NCBI RefSeq assembly: GCF_015751765.1
Contig: NZ_JADOTX010000001.1
Coordinates: 1,302,001 to 1,366,000, forward strand
Direction of reading: 5' to 3'
Length of the DNA stretch: 64,000 nucleotides
Origin: Micromonospora ureilytica
GTDB lineage: Bacteria; Actinomycetota; Actinomycetes; Mycobacteriales; Micromonosporaceae
Below are positions 17,495 to 26,083 of the stretch, piece by piece; position 1 is the first letter of the stretch, and the number at the start of each line of letters is the position of its first letter. A program made the position numbers and the translations under genes. The notes below the pieces were generated by a model, which saw only the letters and a list, made by a program, of their open reading frames with translations, ran no database searches and had not been told where the DNA came from.

Positions 17495-17825
17495 GGCACG
17501 CGCCATCAAGAGCCGTAACCCGCCCGTGACGCTGGTGAAGCACGTCCCTTAGCAGCACCCTAACTCCATTTTGGAACCGGACAAGTCAGGTCGGGCCGCC
17601 CGCCGACTTCACCGAGGACCACAGTGCTGTCCACGCCTTCAGCGTGTCACGCTGCCGGGCGCCGCGCGGAGGCGAATCGGTTCGCTACTCGATCGGTGCC
17701 GCGTCGGTGGGCCGGGGACACGAATGCCTGAGCGTGATTTCCTAGCACTCCGGAACTGTCGTACTCATCGGCGGCCACTCGAAGCCTGCGAGGCGTCCGG
17801 AGCAGGAAGTAACCGTCTCGAAACC

Positions 17826-17855
17826 TTGACTTCACGCTCGATACACCTATATATA
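17826..17855 (+). promoter_or_regulatory. AT-rich sigma-70-like promoter before GH2 gene
   Basis: TTGACT at 17826-17831 and TATATA inside an alternating AT tract at 17848-17855 give a 16-18 base spacer. The tract is striking in this high-GC sequence. The rest of the 17448-18001 gap shows no gene that I believe in. Confidence 0.45.
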
Positions 17856-18001
17856 CATATATCTATGTATTTGGGCCGCAGCCATCCTTCCCGGGTGGTC
17901 GGCGACGCCGGCACATTCGTCGAATCGATTCGAGTCTCGGCCTTGAGGCTGTGCCCTGAACCGGTGTTGCGGAGCTGGCGGACGAGTCACAGGAGGTAAC
18001 C

Positions 18002-20701
18002 GTGCATCGTACGAACGTCCGCTGGGGTGGCCGATTGTCGGCGTTGGCCAGAGGGCTGGCCGCGACCGTGGCGCTCGCCCTGCCCCTGACGCTGGGTGGC
18101 CTGACCCTGGCGCCCCCCGGGTCGGCCCTGGCCGCGACGCAGAGTGTCGCGGCCGCCGGACTTGACGGTGTGGCGGCCGGTAACGCCGCGATCACCTCGG
18201 TCGACCTGGCCGGGACGTGGAACTTCACGCCCGCGGGTCGGGCGGCGACCACGATCGCGGTACCTGGTGGCGGCTGGTACAAGCAGGGCTTCACCGACGT
18301 GAACGAGGCGGTGTACTCGCGCAGCATCACCGTGCCGGACTCGGGGCAGCCGCAGTCGACCTGGATCGAGTTCGGCGCCGTCAACCACCAGGCGACACTG
18401 TCGGTCGACGGCCGCGTGGTCGCCACCCAGACGACGGCGTTCACCCCGTCGAACTTCGACATCAGCGCGTACACGGCGCCCGGCACCACCCACACGATCA
18501 GCGTGAACGTGAAGGGCCGCGGCGCGTTGAAGGCATCCAACGGCCGGTACCTGGTGCCCGACGCCGCCACGTGGTCCGAGGCGATACCGCAGGGGATCTT
18601 CGGGTCAGCGTTCCTGCGGGTGTACCCGGCGGTGTACGTCAGCGACACATTCGTTCGTACGTCGGTGGCGAACAAGACAATGACCTACGACGTGACGGTG
18701 CGGAACACGTCGGGCAGTTCCCGGTCGGTGACGTTGACCGGGTCGCTGTCGTCGAACAACGGAACGGCTTTCAGCTACCCGGCACTGCCCAGCCGCACGG
18801 TCACCGTGGCGGCCCGCTCGACCGTGACCGTGACCGTCGGGCCGGTCGCGTGGAACCTCGACAGCACCTCGTACTGGTGGCCCAACGTGCCGTACCGGTC
18901 GGGGTACCGGGCGCAGCTGCACGGGCTGACGGTGCATGCCGTCACCGACGACGGCCGGACGAGCGACGCCGAGTACCGGTTCGGGTTCCGGGAGGCCACC
19001 CAGAACGGTGACTACTACTACCTCAACGGTGTGCGCGTGAACTTCCGCGGCGACAACCTCCAGGGTGCCGACTACGACCGGATCAACAACGGCGGCAAGG
19101 GCGACGCGTACCACACCCTGCCCGGCTTCCTGCCCCCGTCGTCCGGCAACGGCGGCTGGCCGCAGGCGGTGGACAACTACCAGCGGCTGAACTACAACGT
19201 GGTGCGCATCCACCAGGAGCCCGGCAGCCCGTACATGTTGGATGTCGCCGACGAGATGGGCCTGATGATCATCGACGAGGTCGCGATTCGCGGCTCCCAG
19301 TCCTCGCAGGAGTGGCAGAACTCCGTCGGGCGCGACAACATGATCAACCACGCCCGTGCGCTGGTCCTGCGCGACCGCAACCACCCCGCGATCATCCGCT
19401 GGAGTCAGAACAACGAGCCGAACCAGAGCGGCCAGGATTCCGAGCAGTTCGAGAAGGACCTGTACGCGGCGATGAACGGCGCCGACGGCACCCGGCCGAT
19501 CATTGTCGAGGTGGGCGTCGGCGGGAATGTCAGCCTGTATCCCGGGATGACGTACGCCAACTTCGCGGTGATCCCGCACTACGTCGACGGCTTCGGCAGG
19601 TACGGCGAGGGCCTGATCACCGTGAATGGGCGGCCCGACGGCGAGGGCGAGTACATCTGGCCGGCATGCAACAACAAGCAGGGCTTCGAGTGGTTCGCCA
19701 CGGCAACCCTGGCCAAGCGCGGCAAGGGCGCCACCGACCTGCGTCCGTACACGCTGCTGTCGGCCTGGGCCAGCGTCGTGCCCGGCGTGCGGAGCACCGA
19801 CTTCACCCCGGAGGAGGGTGGTCACCCCATCTACGGCGTCGACAACCTGCCCGACCCGTGGAGCAACCCGCAGATCCAGCGCGTGCAGGCGGCGTTCAAC
19901 CCGGTGGCCGCGGTCGACCTCCCGTACTGGTCCGCCTCCGGCAATTCGGACTCGAACGGCAGCTTCCCGCTGGCGCAGGCGGTACCCACCTACGCCCGCA
20001 ACGCCACGGTGACCCGCAACATCACCGTGTTCAACGACGACTTCACCAACACCTCGGTGAACTTCGCCTGGACCGCCCGGCTCGACAGCCCGACCGGCGC
20101 GGTCGTCGCGTCCGGCAGCAGCAACCTGACCATCCCACTCGGCTCACGGGTCACCCAACCGGTGTCCTTCACCGCCCCCGCCACCGGTAGCCGCGTGTAC
20201 CTGCAACTGTCGACCACGAAGTCCGGCAGCACCGTCTTCACCGACGCGGTCGAGTACCTCAACCTCGGCGGAAGTGGCGGAACCGGGCCCGCAGCAGGCA
20301 CCTACCGCATCGTCAACCGCAACAGCGGCAAGCCCCTCGCCATCGCCGGCAACTCCACCGCCGACGGGGCCAAGGCGGTCCAGCAGAGCGGCACCCCCAC
20401 CTGGACGATCAGCACCACCCAGGACGCCTACACCCTGCGCTACACCGCCTCCGGAAAGATGCTCGACGTCAACGCCGGCAGCACCACGACGGGCCTGCAA
20501 CTGCAGCAGTGGTCGGCCAATGGCGGCACCAACCAGATGTGGTACCTGCGGCCCACCGGTAACGGCTACTACACCATCGTCGCCCGCAGTAGCGGACTGG
20601 TAGCCGACGTCTCGGCCGCCTCGACCAGTGACGGGGCGCAGGTCGTGCAGTGGACCGCCAACGGCGGGACCAACCAGCAGTGGCAGTTCGTACCCGCCTG
20701 A
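18002..20701 (+). CDS. secreted GH2 glycoside hydrolase with ricin-type lectin domain
   Basis: This 899-residue exported enzyme has the GH2 order: signal peptide to about residue 43 (ALAATQ), jelly-roll sugar-binding domain, immunoglobulin-like domain, then a TIM barrel. The acid/base Glu is E472 in SQNNEPN; the nucleophile candidates are E548 or E550 in the GEGEYIWP segment. An extra beta-sandwich follows. The last 130 residues are a ricin-type trefoil with repeated QQWSANGGTNQMW and QWTANGGTNQQW motifs. It may act on beta-galactosides, mannosides or related side chains; the exact sugar cannot be read. The GTG start follows AGGAGGT. Confidence 0.85.
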   Translation: MHRTNVRWGGRLSALARGLAATVALALPLTLGGLTLAPPGSALAATQSVAAAGLDGVAAGNAAITSVDLAGTWNFTPAGRAATTIAVPGGGWYKQGFTDVNEAVYSRSITVPDSGQPQSTWIEFGAVNHQATLSVDGRVVATQTTAFTPSNFDISAYTAPGTTHTISVNVKGRGALKASNGRYLVPDAATWSEAIPQGIFGSAFLRVYPAVYVSDTFVRTSVANKTMTYDVTVRNTSGSSRSVTLTGSLSSNNGTAFSYPALPSRTVTVAARSTVTVTVGPVAWNLDSTSYWWPNVPYRSGYRAQLHGLTVHAVTDDGRTSDAEYRFGFREATQNGDYYYLNGVRVNFRGDNLQGADYDRINNGGKGDAYHTLPGFLPPSSGNGGWPQAVDNYQRLNYNVVRIHQEPGSPYMLDVADEMGLMIIDEVAIRGSQSSQEWQNSVGRDNMINHARALVLRDRNHPAIIRWSQNNEPNQSGQDSEQFEKDLYAAMNGADGTRPIIVEVGVGGNVSLYPGMTYANFAVIPHYVDGFGRYGEGLITVNGRPDGEGEYIWPACNNKQGFEWFATATLAKRGKGATDLRPYTLLSAWASVVPGVRSTDFTPEEGGHPIYGVDNLPDPWSNPQIQRVQAAFNPVAAVDLPYWSASGNSDSNGSFPLAQAVPTYARNATVTRNITVFNDDFTNTSVNFAWTARLDSPTGAVVASGSSNLTIPLGSRVTQPVSFTAPATGSRVYLQLSTTKSGSTVFTDAVEYLNLGGSGGTGPAAGTYRIVNRNSGKPLAIAGNSTADGAKAVQQSGTPTWTISTTQDAYTLRYTASGKMLDVNAGSTTTGLQLQQWSANGGTNQMWYLRPTGNGYYTIVARSSGLVADVSAASTSDGAQVVQWTANGGTNQQWQFVPA

Positions 20702-20759
20702 CCAGTAGTAGAGGTGAGCGTCAAGTCCGGCCGCCGGTAGCGGGCTGCCGATTGTCGCG

Positions 20760-20794
20760 CCGACTCGGGGGCACGGTTTGTGCCCCCGAGTCGG
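20760..20794 (+). terminator. strong hairpin terminator
   Basis: A perfect 15-base stem with loop GGTTT lies 59 bases after the GH2 stop, between convergent genes. It can serve both strands. Confidence 0.8.
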
Positions 20795-20885
20795 CCGCGA
20801 TCCATCAAGGTGGGACACGAGCTAACGATCCGAACAGACACGGGCCCGGTCCGCTCGCTACTTGTACGTGAGCCAGGGCTCGCGC

Positions 20886-23015
20886 TCAGCTGCCGTGCAC
20901 CTCCAGCTCCCACAGCGAGTAGCCGTACGCGGGCAGGGCCCGCTGGGTGCCCTGGACGCGCAGGTAGCGGCCGGTGGCCGAGATGGCGATGTCGTCCACG
21001 CCGCCGTCGCCAGTGGTCGTGGTGTGCACGGGCGACCAGGTGACGTTGTCCGGGGAGACCTGGATCTGGTACGAGCGCGCGTACGCCGCCTCCCAGGTCA
21101 GCCGTACCCGGTCGAGGGTGCGGGACGCCCCGAGGTCCACCGAGATCCACTGCGGGTCGGCGTACGCGCTGCCCCAGCGGGTGGTGGCGTTGCCGTCCAC
21201 GGCGTTGCCCGCCACGTGCGCGCTGCCCGGCTCCACGCTGGACGTGGTGACCGGCCGACCACGGGAGAGCAGGCTGCCGCCGGCGGCGGTGCCGTAGACG
21301 TTGAGGTCCCACAGCGAGTAACCCCACTGGGTGGCGCGTTGGGTGCCGTACACCCGCAGGTAGCGGCCGGTGCCGGTGACAGTGAGGTCGTCGACGCCGC
21401 CGTCACCGGCGGTCGTGCTGTGCAGCGGCGACCAGGTCACGTTGTCCGGCGACACCTGGACCTGGTACGCCCGCGCGTGCGCCGTCTCCCAGGCCAGCCG
21501 CACCCGGTTGATCGCGTACGAGGCCCCCAGGTCGACGGTGATCCACTGCGGGTCGGCGTACGCGCTGCCCCAGCGGGTGGTCGTGTTGCCGTCCACGGCG
21601 TTGGCCGCCGCGTGCGCGCTGCCCGGCTCGACGCTGGAGGCCGTGACCGGCCGGCCCTGGGCCAGGTCGGTGGCGGGCGGCTCGCTCGGACCGTCGGTCT
21701 TGATCCGCACGTTGCGGTAGTTGATGTCCATCCCGGCGCCGTCGTTCTGCAACCCGATGTAGCCGTTGGTGATGGACCGGCCGCTGACGTAATCGTTGAT
21801 CTTGACGCCGTTGAGCCAGATCTCGACCCGCTGGCCGTGCACCCCGATCTCGTAGGTGTTCCACGAGCCGGGCGCGTTGAGCGCCGCCGCGCGGGTGGCC
21901 TGGTTGGGTGCCTGGAAGCTGTAGACGCTGCCGGTGGTGCGTGTCGGGTCGCCGTCGGTGGCGTCGATCTGGATCTCGTGACCGGCGGCGACCGGGCCCC
22001 ACGGGTCGCCCTGCGGATCGGGGAACCCGATGAAGACCCCGCCGTTGTCGTCGCCCGGCATCATCCAGTCGACCTTCAATGAGTAGTTGGCGAAGGTGCG
22101 CACCGGGTACCAGAGCAACCCCATGCCACCGTTCGACGTGAGGGTGCCGTCGGCCACTGTGAAGCCGCCCGGACCCGCCTGCCGCCACTGCCCGAGGCTG
22201 GCCTGGCTGCCGTCGAACAGCGGGGTGTAGCCGGGCTCCGACCGGCAGTCGGCCGCCACCGCCCCGGCCGCCACCTGGATGCCGCCGAGCAGCATCCGGG
22301 TGAAGTTCGGGTCGGCGTAGCTCTGCTCGGTGTGGCCGAGGCCGGTGTACCAGGAGCGTCCGCCGCCGTAGCTGTGGCACCAGGTGATCGGGTGGTCACC
22401 ACCCATCGACCCACCGGTGTACGACGACTCGTCGAGGTTGGCCAGCACCTTCACCGCGGAGCGGGGGTTGGTCCGGTAGTTGTACCACTCGTCGGTGCGG
22501 GTCCAGGTCGACGGCAGGTGCGCGGTGGAGGCGTTGGAGCGGTCCTCGACGCGTACGGTCGCCTGCTGGGTGGCCGGGTGCGAGGCGAAGTACCCGCCGA
22601 CCAGCCCGCCGTACCACTGCCAGTCGTATTCGGTGTCGGCGGCGGCGTGCACTCCGACGAAGCCGCCACCTGCGGCCACGTACGCCTCGAACGCGCCCTG
22701 CTGGCCGGCGTCGAGCACGTCACCTGTGGTGCTGAGGAAGACCACCGCCTGGTACTGGGCGAGGTTGGCAGTGGTGAAGGTGGCCGCGTCCTCGGTGGCG
22801 GTGACGGTGAAGCCGTTCGCCGCGCCGAGTTGTTGGATGGCGGCGATGCCGTTCGGGATGGAGGAGTGCCGGAAGCCGGCGGTCTTGGAGAAGACCAGGA
22901 CCTTGCCCAGCGGTGCGGCCTCGGCCGGGGTCGAGGCCACCGTCACCGCCCCGGCGGCGAGGGTGAGTCCGGTGGCGACGGCGACGGCGAGCGTGCTGAT
23001 GGCGCGTCTGCGCAT
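20886..23015 (-). CDS. secreted ThuA plus DUF1080 plus two F5/8C domains
   Basis: This 709-residue exported protein joins three modules. After the signal peptide (to about residue 34, AEAAP) comes a ThuA-like glutamine-amidotransferase-fold domain (VLVFSKTAGFRH, then VGVHAAADTEYDW, GDHPITWCH). Next is a DUF1080/3-keto-disaccharide-hydrolase-like lectin-fold domain (about 245-430, GYTPLFDG, GGVFIGFP, GHEIQIDA). Two tandem F5/8 type C (CBM32-like) domains follow (about 440-570 and 578-709) and are nearly repeats of each other. It probably binds and modifies extracellular carbohydrate. The ATG at 23015 follows AAGGAG. Confidence 0.82.
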   Translation of the reverse strand: MRRRAISTLAVAVATGLTLAAGAVTVASTPAEAAPLGKVLVFSKTAGFRHSSIPNGIAAIQQLGAANGFTVTATEDAATFTTANLAQYQAVVFLSTTGDVLDAGQQGAFEAYVAAGGGFVGVHAAADTEYDWQWYGGLVGGYFASHPATQQATVRVEDRSNASTAHLPSTWTRTDEWYNYRTNPRSAVKVLANLDESSYTGGSMGGDHPITWCHSYGGGRSWYTGLGHTEQSYADPNFTRMLLGGIQVAAGAVAADCRSEPGYTPLFDGSQASLGQWRQAGPGGFTVADGTLTSNGGMGLLWYPVRTFANYSLKVDWMMPGDDNGGVFIGFPDPQGDPWGPVAAGHEIQIDATDGDPTRTTGSVYSFQAPNQATRAAALNAPGSWNTYEIGVHGQRVEIWLNGVKINDYVSGRSITNGYIGLQNDGAGMDINYRNVRIKTDGPSEPPATDLAQGRPVTASSVEPGSAHAAANAVDGNTTTRWGSAYADPQWITVDLGASYAINRVRLAWETAHARAYQVQVSPDNVTWSPLHSTTAGDGGVDDLTVTGTGRYLRVYGTQRATQWGYSLWDLNVYGTAAGGSLLSRGRPVTTSSVEPGSAHVAGNAVDGNATTRWGSAYADPQWISVDLGASRTLDRVRLTWEAAYARSYQIQVSPDNVTWSPVHTTTTGDGGVDDIAISATGRYLRVQGTQRALPAYGYSLWELEVHGS

Positions 23016-23204
23016 GCAGGGCTCCTTGTGAGGAAGTGCCCGGTGTGCCCACGTCCGCCGAAACGAGGGCGATGTCGAGACGACGCGGAGTGATGCCACC
23101 AGGCTGGCTTGACACCAACCGGATGAACATCGATCCACATCGTTGATATGCAGTTAACATCGGCCGTCGGTAAGGGTCAATCCCTCGGGATTGTCCGGAT
23201 CGCC

Positions 23205-23558
23205 TCAGGAGCGGTGCGCCGCCACGTTGATGACGTTGCCGTCCGGGTCGCGGACGAAGAACCGTCGCACGCCCCACGGCTCGGTGGTGAGCGGGTGCAC
23301 GATCTCGTAGCCGAGCCGCTGTGCCTCGGCATAGGCGGCGTCCACGTCGTCGACCTGCACGCTGATCACCGAGTCCTCGGGTGCGGTCGCGTCGCCGGAG
23401 ACGAGCTGCACTGCCACGTCGGGGTCGGACGAGGTGTAGCGGGCCACCCAGCCCAGGCTGAACGCCTCGGTGCTCAAACCGAGAAAGTCGGTGTAGAAGC
23501 CCTTCGCGGCGCTGACGTCAGCCACCGGAAGGTTGGGCAGAATGCGGATGACGCGCAT
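23205..23558 (-). CDS. VOC family protein
   Basis: This 117-residue glyoxalase-fold protein has RILPNLPVADVSAAKGFYTDFLGL at the N-terminus and RRFFVRDPDGNVINV at the C-terminus, the two halves of a VOC domain. The likely role is a small metalloenzyme or antibiotic-binding protein. GGAGGT lies 5 bases before the ATG at 23558, which fixes the start. It is divergent from the hypothetical gene at 23619. Confidence 0.8.
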   Translation of the reverse strand: MRVIRILPNLPVADVSAAKGFYTDFLGLSTEAFSLGWVARYTSSDPDVAVQLVSGDATAPEDSVISVQVDDVDAAYAEAQRLGYEIVHPLTTEPWGVRRFFVRDPDGNVINVAAHRS

Positions 23559-23618
23559 GCACACCTCCAACTCGGATGATCGGGACTCCGTGATTATCCG
23601 CCTGACACCGCAGTCGCC

Positions 23619-24194
23619 ATGGTGGATCGTCAAGGAGTGGCCGCCACCGATGACCTGAGAGATCCCGAGAACTGGACTGGCGGGTTCTACGAGCTGATCC
23701 TGATCCTCGGTGCAGCCGATGACGCCCGACTCGATCGGGCCGTGGCTTCCCTGTGGCGGGCCGCCGACGTCGACGAGTGCCGCGTCGGGGCTGACCTGGT
23801 CGAGGTGACCCCCGGCGCGGACGCGTTCGCAGTGGACGGGCACCTGCGCGGGACGCTCACTCTGCCGTCGGGTGGGCGGGTGGTGTGTGGCAGCTACACC
23901 ACCAGGTGCGAGGGCATCGACAGCCTGGAGCTGTACCTTCCGCTCGGTGCGCTCGCCCGGGCGGACGAGAGGACCGGCGGCTTCCCCTTCGATCACCGTA
24001 GCGGCGTCGAGTCGCTGACCTGGCGCGCCCCACTCGACAGGTGGCTGGCCGACATCGCCGTCACGGTGTACGTCGACGTGCCATTCACACGCGCCGTCAT
24101 CGGCTTCGAGGTCGACGAGGACGCCGACATGAGCTACCGCGCTGGCCTGTTTCCGGGCACCAACGGCATGGACTTCCGCCCGGCGACCGCCTGA
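23619..24194 (+). CDS. hypothetical protein
   Basis: I do not recognise this 191-residue protein. It is acidic, without signal peptide or membrane segment, and has a mixed alpha/beta look (NWTGGFYELILILG at the N-terminus, DIAVTVYVDVPFTRAVIGFEVD at the C-terminus). The repeated DxSLELYLPLGAL and GGFPFD patterns suggest a compact globular fold. The ATG at 23619 is used; an in-frame GTG at 23637 is possible. Its divergence from the VOC gene leaves a promoter region of 60 bases. Confidence 0.6.
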   Translation: MVDRQGVAATDDLRDPENWTGGFYELILILGAADDARLDRAVASLWRAADVDECRVGADLVEVTPGADAFAVDGHLRGTLTLPSGGRVVCGSYTTRCEGIDSLELYLPLGALARADERTGGFPFDHRSGVESLTWRAPLDRWLADIAVTVYVDVPFTRAVIGFEVDEDADMSYRAGLFPGTNGMDFRPATA

Positions 24195-24319
24195 GTCGGT
24201 GACGCGAGTGCGACTCGTTCTGTCGCCGCTCTGCTCTCTGCGCTGACTGTCACGGCCGTACGACTTCGGCCCGCCCGCCCGGAGGTTGCAAGCAGCCCTG
24301 GAAACATGTCCCTGCGCTG

Positions 24320-24388
24320 CGATCTTGCACTTGCTGTCCCGACGCAAGGGGCATCCAGCCTATGCCGAAAACTGGACGTGCAAGATCG
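24320..24388. repeat. palindromic intergenic repeat element
   Basis: CGATCTTGCAC at 24320-24330 pairs exactly with GTGCAAGATCG at 24378-24388, and the flanks CCCTGCG/CGCAGGGG extend the pairing imperfectly outward. It lies in the 450-base gap 24195-24644, where I see no gene. I recall similar GATCTTGCAC palindromes between genes in Micromonospora, so this may be a dispersed repeat. Confidence 0.5.
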
Positions 24389-24644
24389 ATGCCGCAGGGG
24401 AGTGTCGCCCGCGCTTGATTCAATAGGCATTCGTCAATAGATTGAGGGTGGGCGCCGCCGGGGTCCGGGGGACCGGGCCGTCGGCGACTGACAGGTCCAC
24501 CCCGAGCCGGGCATTTCGGTCGTACGCGCGACCGGTCGCTGTGGCGCACCGCCGCGCCGCATCCAGGGCACGTTGCCGCACCGCGTCCGTCCAGGACGCG
24601 CCGCCGCACCGCCTCCGCTCAGCTTGATGGCAGAAGGACCCTTC

Positions 24645-25874
24645 ATGACGATTTTCCGTGCCCGCCCCGCCGCGACCCTGCTGGTCGTCGCCGCGCTGGC
24701 CACCGCCGCGACCACCACCGGAGCGGCAGTGCTCACCGGCCCGGCCACAGCCGCCCAGGGTTGCCGGGTCGACTACACGCCGAACCAGTGGCCCGGCGGA
24801 TTCACCGCCACCGTCAAGGTCTCCCCGGGGGACACCGCCGTCTCCAGTTGGACCGTCACCTGGACGTACGCCGGGGACCAGCGTGTCACCAGCGGCTGGA
24901 ACGCCACGGTCAGCCAGTCCGGATCGACGGTGACCGCCCGCAACGCGTCGTACAACGGCAGTATCCCGGCCGGCGGCTCCACCGAGTTCGGGTTGCAGGG
25001 CACGTACGCCTCCAGTGCTGGCGCGCCGACCGGGTTCAGCCTGAACGGCGTCCCGTGCAACGGCGCCACCCCACCGCCGACGACCCCGCCGCCGACCGAC
25101 CCCCCGCCGACCGACCCCCCGCCGACCGACCCCCCGCCGACCGACCCGCCGCCGACCGACCCGCCGCCTACCACCGAGCCGCCGACCGGGTGCGCCGGCG
25201 CGGTGCTCTGCGACGGCTTCGAGAGCCAGAGCGGTTCGACGCCGTCCGGTGACTGGGCCGTGGTGAGCCCGGACTGTTCCGGCGCCGGTACCGCCACCAT
25301 CGACACGGCCACCACGCACAGCGGCAGCCGGTCGGTCCGGATCAACGGTGCCGCCGGGTACTGCAACCACGTCTTCATCAGGTCCACCAAGAACCTCAGC
25401 GGTGTGGGCAACGTCCGCTACGGCCGGATCTGGGTCCGGCACACCACCGCCCAGCCCACCGAACACACCACGATGATGGCGATGGCCGACGCCGCCGACA
25501 GCAACAAGGACCTGCGGTTGGGTGGCCAGAACGGCGCGTTGCAGTGGAACCGCGCCTCCGACGACGCGACCCTGCCCGAGCAGAGCCCGGCCGGGGTGGC
25601 GCAGAGCCTGCCGCTACCCACCAACCGGTGGACCTGCGTCGAGTTCATGGTGGACGGTGCCGCCGGTCAGCTGCGTACCTGGGTGGACGGCGCCGCCATT
25701 GCCGGGCTGACCGCTGACGGCTCGCCGACGCACGACATCGACGGCCAGTGGTACAACCGCACCTGGCGGCCGCAGCTCACCGACCTGAAGCTGGGCTGGG
25801 AGAGCTACGGCGGCGGAGCCGACACCCTCTGGTACGACGACGTCGCCGTGGGGTCCAGCCGGGTCGGCTGCTGA
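24645..25874 (+). CDS. secreted CBM2 plus Cip1-like protein
   Basis: This 409-residue exported protein has a signal peptide (to about residue 37), a family 2 cellulose-binding module (about 38-140: CRVDYTPNQWPGGFTATVKV, GWNATVSQSG, FSLNGVPC), a Pro/Thr/Asp linker of repeated PPPTDP units (about 143-178), and a C-terminal lectin-fold domain (DGFESQSG, YCNHVFIRS, WTCVEFMVDG, LWYDDVAVG). The last domain resembles fungal Cip1 and glucuronan-lyase-type folds known to be secreted with cellulases. The enzyme activity, if any, is not fixed. AGAAGGA precedes the ATG at 24645. Confidence 0.78.
   Translation: MTIFRARPAATLLVVAALATAATTTGAAVLTGPATAAQGCRVDYTPNQWPGGFTATVKVSPGDTAVSSWTVTWTYAGDQRVTSGWNATVSQSGSTVTARNASYNGSIPAGGSTEFGLQGTYASSAGAPTGFSLNGVPCNGATPPPTTPPPTDPPPTDPPPTDPPPTDPPPTDPPPTTEPPTGCAGAVLCDGFESQSGSTPSGDWAVVSPDCSGAGTATIDTATTHSGSRSVRINGAAGYCNHVFIRSTKNLSGVGNVRYGRIWVRHTTAQPTEHTTMMAMADAADSNKDLRLGGQNGALQWNRASDDATLPEQSPAGVAQSLPLPTNRWTCVEFMVDGAAGQLRTWVDGAAIAGLTADGSPTHDIDGQWYNRTWRPQLTDLKLGWESYGGGADTLWYDDVAVGSSRVGC
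25085..25170 (+). repeat. tandem 15-base repeats coding PPPTDP linker
   Basis: Five consecutive near-identical 15-base units encode the linker between the CBM2 and Cip1-like domains. Such a tract can change length by slippage. Confidence 0.75.
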
Positions 25875-25927
25875 CCCTAGGTCGGGGGCGGCGACCGTCA
25901 GCGGTGCGCCGTCCGGCCGGTGGGTGC

Positions 25928-25966
25928 GTCAAGGGTGTGACCCGGAAGCTGGGTCACACCCTTGAC
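25928..25966 (+). terminator. strong hairpin terminator
   Basis: A perfect 16-base stem (GTCAAGGGTGTGACCC and its complement) with a 7-base loop lies 54 bases after the CBM2 gene and separates it from the transport cassette. Confidence 0.8.
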
Positions 25967-26083
25967 TGCGTCGGCGTCGACCTGGCCGGGCTGTGGCCGG
26001 AACGCCCGGCGGAGTCCGCGCAGGTTGGCGCACCGCACCCCCGCCTGCCAGGCCGCCGAGGCGCTGTTGATATGTTCCCGCTT

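Noticed and set aside
17571..17999. 142-codon plus-strand frame in the LacI/GH2 gap
   Set aside because: It has no ribosome site, odd composition, and overlaps the GH2 promoter.
25085..25170. CRISPR-like repeats
   Set aside because: The 15-base units are contiguous, in frame, and encode a proline-rich linker.
25967..26083. Cobalamin riboswitch before the ABC cassette
   Set aside because: The leader is only about 117 bases and I could not find the conserved B12-box or core pairing.
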